From positions 1-7,833 of the forward strand of contig CALFPM010000168.1 in NCBI GenBank assembly GCA_937919155.1: 7,833 nucleotides of DNA, written 5' to 3'. The translations under genes and the position numbers were made by a program. Under the pieces are notes generated by a model, which was not told where the DNA came from, ran no database searches, and worked only from the letters and a program-made list of their open reading frames with translations. The stretch comes from an uncultured Clostridia bacterium (GTDB taxonomy: Bacteria; Bacillota; Clostridia; Oscillospirales; Acutalibacteraceae). Below are positions 6,730 to 7,833 of this stretch, one piece after another; positions within the stretch are counted from its first letter, which is position 1, and the number at the start of each line of letters is the position of its first letter.

Positions 6730-7142
6730 TAAACGGACCCAATATCAATATGCTTGGCACAAGAGAGCCGGATATTTACGGCAGCAATTCCTACGAAAAT
6801 CTTTGCTCAATTATTCTTGACTACGCCGCCGAAAAAGGCGTTGAGGTTGAGCTTTTTCAGTCAAACCACGAGGGCGCAATAGTTGACGCCATTCAGGAAG
6901 CTTACCGTGACGAGGTTGACGGCATTGTCATCAACCCCGCCGCTTACACTCACACGAGCATTGCAATTCTTGATGCTCTCAAGGCAGTTGCAATCCCTGC
7001 GGTTGAGGTGCATATTTCAAACATCAGCGAAAGAGAAGCTTTCAGGCAAATTTCATATGCGGGAATGGCTTGCGAAAAATCATTTATCGGTCTCGGATTT
7101 GACGGCTACCTGCGAGCAATTGATTATCTTCTCGGCAAATAA
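6714..7142 (+). CDS. aroQ: 3-dehydroquinate dehydratase, type II
   Basis: This 142-residue protein dehydrates 3-dehydroquinate to 3-dehydroshikimate, the third shikimate step. Length and motifs are those of the small dodecameric type II enzymes, unrelated to the type I (AroD) Schiff-base family. NGPNINMLGTREPDIYG (7-23) holds the flexible-loop catalytic R17 and Y22. NPAAYTHTS (74-82) carries N74 and H80, and VEVHISN (97-103) carries catalytic H100, which pairs with a conserved Glu. REAFRQISY (107-115) matches the late signature, although most relatives have HSY where this one has ISY. The tail FIGLGFDGY (124-132) is also typical. Last gene of the operon: its start is buried in the fusion gene, and its stop is 4 bases before the terminator stem. 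Assignment is very secure. Confidence 0.97.
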   Translation: MHILVINGPNINMLGTREPDIYGSNSYENLCSIILDYAAEKGVEVELFQSNHEGAIVDAIQEAYRDEVDGIVINPAAYTHTSIAILDALKAVAIPAVEVHISNISEREAFRQISYAGMACEKSFIGLGFDGYLRAIDYLLGK

Positions 7143-7146
7143 AATT

Positions 7147-7187
7147 ACGGCAGACACTTTTCCGTGTCTGCCGTTTACTTTTTATTT
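7147..7187. terminator. Bidirectional intrinsic terminator between converging aroQ and sufB
   Basis: ACGGCAGACAC (7147-7157) pairs perfectly with GTGTCTGCCGT (7164-7174) around a 6-base loop. On the plus strand the stem is followed by a T-rich run (7174-7187). On the minus strand it is followed by the complement of the A-rich 7138-7146, also T-rich. One hairpin therefore can stop transcripts from both sides. It sits 4 bases after the aroQ stop and 7 bases after the minus-strand gene's stop, whose TAA lies within the plus-strand T tract. Confidence 0.92.
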
Positions 7188-7833
7188 AAGGAATCCCTGA
7201 ATAATAACTTCCTCAGCCTCTTCTTCGTTCATTCCGAAAGTCATCAGCTTGATGAGCTGGTCGTTATTGATTCTGCCGATAGCCGCTTCGTGAACAATCT
7301 GTGCATCCGCCGAATTTGCGGTGATTGCAGGGATTGAGCTTACGGTTGCCTCGTCCATAATAATCGAATCGCAGGTAACGTGAGCTCTGCACTTTGCGTT
7401 GCCGATTGCGTTGGGATGGAAAATCTGCTGTGATTCATCCTGAGCAACGGAGCGTGAGATAATCTGCGCAGAAGCATCCTCGCCGTTGAGATAAACGTCG
7501 ATATCCGAACGTGCATACTGATTGCCGTGGGTAAGCAGTCTTTCGGTCACGATGAGCTTTGCACCCGCACCGAGATATGCTTTTGAATCACGAACAGTGG
7601 AATCAACGCCCTTAATCTGAACCATTTCCATTTCACAGAGCGAATTTTCATCCTGCTCAACATAGGTAACGGGATTAAGAACTCTTTCACCCTTGCCGTC
7701 GCCCTCTCCGTAATGCTTTTCAACATATCTGATACGGGCGTTCTTGCCGATGTGGAACGAATGGATACCGTCGTGCTGCGATTTTTCATCACCGCTGTTG
7801 TGGATTCCGCAACCCGCAACAATAACAACATCC
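7182..7833 (-). CDS. sufB: SufB-type Fe-S cluster scaffold protein, C-terminal part (5' end beyond window)
   Basis: The minus-strand frame stays open from the window edge (first full codon at 7832) to TAA at 7184-7182, giving 216 visible residues. An internal Met near 7631 is not the start: the upstream codons read on as conserved protein, including VAGCGIHNSG (fragment 5-14) and GIHSFHIGKNARI (22-34). SufB, in complex with the ATPase SufC, is the scaffold on which Fe-S clusters are built. THGNQYARSDIDVYLNG (101-117) and SQQIFHPNAIG (134-144) belong to the SufB/SufD beta-helix core. CDS (154-156) and HEAAIG (181-186) align with E. coli SufB C405 and H433-E434, cluster-assembly residues that SufD lacks, so this is SufB rather than SufD. 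The chain ends at GFLK with almost no tail, unlike E. coli SufB. It may belong to the short SufB forms of the minimal SufCB (SMS) systems of anaerobes, with sufC expected upstream, outside the window. Confidence 0.88.
   Translation of the reverse strand, partial: DVVIVAGCGIHNSGDEKSQHDGIHSFHIGKNARIRYVEKHYGEGDGKGERVLNPVTYVEQDENSLCEMEMVQIKGVDSTVRDSKAYLGAGAKLIVTERLLTHGNQYARSDIDVYLNGEDASAQIISRSVAQDESQQIFHPNAIGNAKCRAHVTCDSIIMDEATVSSIPAITANSADAQIVHEAAIGRINNDQLIKLMTFGMNEEEAEEVIIQGFLK

Noticed and set aside
7182..7631. A complete 149-residue minus-strand protein starting at the Met at 7631
   Set aside because: The frame continues upstream to the window edge as conserved SufB/SufD-family sequence, so this Met is internal and the gene is partial.
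7547..7831. A second minus-strand open frame overlapping the SufB region
   Set aside because: It is an alternative frame of the same stretch, Arg/Ser/Thr-rich and without a domain; the SufB frame explains the region.
1..7833. Mobile elements, CRISPR arrays, tRNA or other RNA genes, large repeats, phage or defence genes
   Set aside because: Coding genes fill nearly the whole window with no gap above 40 bases. The only inverted repeat I could support is the terminator, and I saw no repeated units.

Overview
The window is ordinary, dense bacterial chromosome. Almost all of it is one plus-strand operon for making phenylalanine and tyrosine. I infer an anaerobic Gram-positive of the class Clostridia, probably a gut Ruminococcaceae/Oscillospiraceae-type organism. 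The grounds are the gene order, strong purine-rich ribosome binding sites, the clade-like motifs in AroA and AroC, the type II dehydroquinase, and a short SufB-type Fe-S scaffold gene next door. The genus cannot be read from the sequence alone.

Layout, left to right: 1-166 is the 3' end of a DAHP synthase gene (aroF). Then come tyrA (176-1006, prephenate dehydrogenase), aroB (1016-2065, dehydroquinate synthase), aroA (2065-3294, EPSP synthase), aroC (3284-4360, chorismate synthase), pheA (4370-5506, chorismate mutase fused to prephenate dehydratase and an ACT domain), an aroE-aroK fusion (5509-6729, shikimate dehydrogenase plus shikimate kinase) and aroQ (6714-7142, type II dehydroquinase). 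Gaps between genes are 0-9 bases and three junctions overlap (by 1, 11 and 16 bases), so the block should be one translationally coupled transcript. A perfect 11-bp hairpin with T-rich flanks on both sides (7147-7187) ends it. On the minus strand, converging on the hairpin, is the C-terminal part of a SufB-type Fe-S cluster scaffold gene (7182 to beyond 7833).

Together the genes supply all seven shikimate-pathway steps: DAHP synthase, AroB, AroQ, AroE, AroK, AroA and AroC. They add both post-chorismate branch points, up to phenylpyruvate (PheA) and 4-hydroxyphenylpyruvate (TyrA). Only the final aminotransferase is not in view. The promoter, any leader or T-box, and the start of aroF lie left of the window, so transcriptional control cannot be judged.

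I found no mobile element, CRISPR array, RNA gene or anonymous gene, no gene-free stretch longer than 40 bases, and no convincing undescribed system. The points worth a second look are the AroE-AroK fusion, the uneven allosteric domains (ACT on PheA, none on TyrA), non-canonical residues in the AroC and AroA signatures, and the short SufB-like neighbour.
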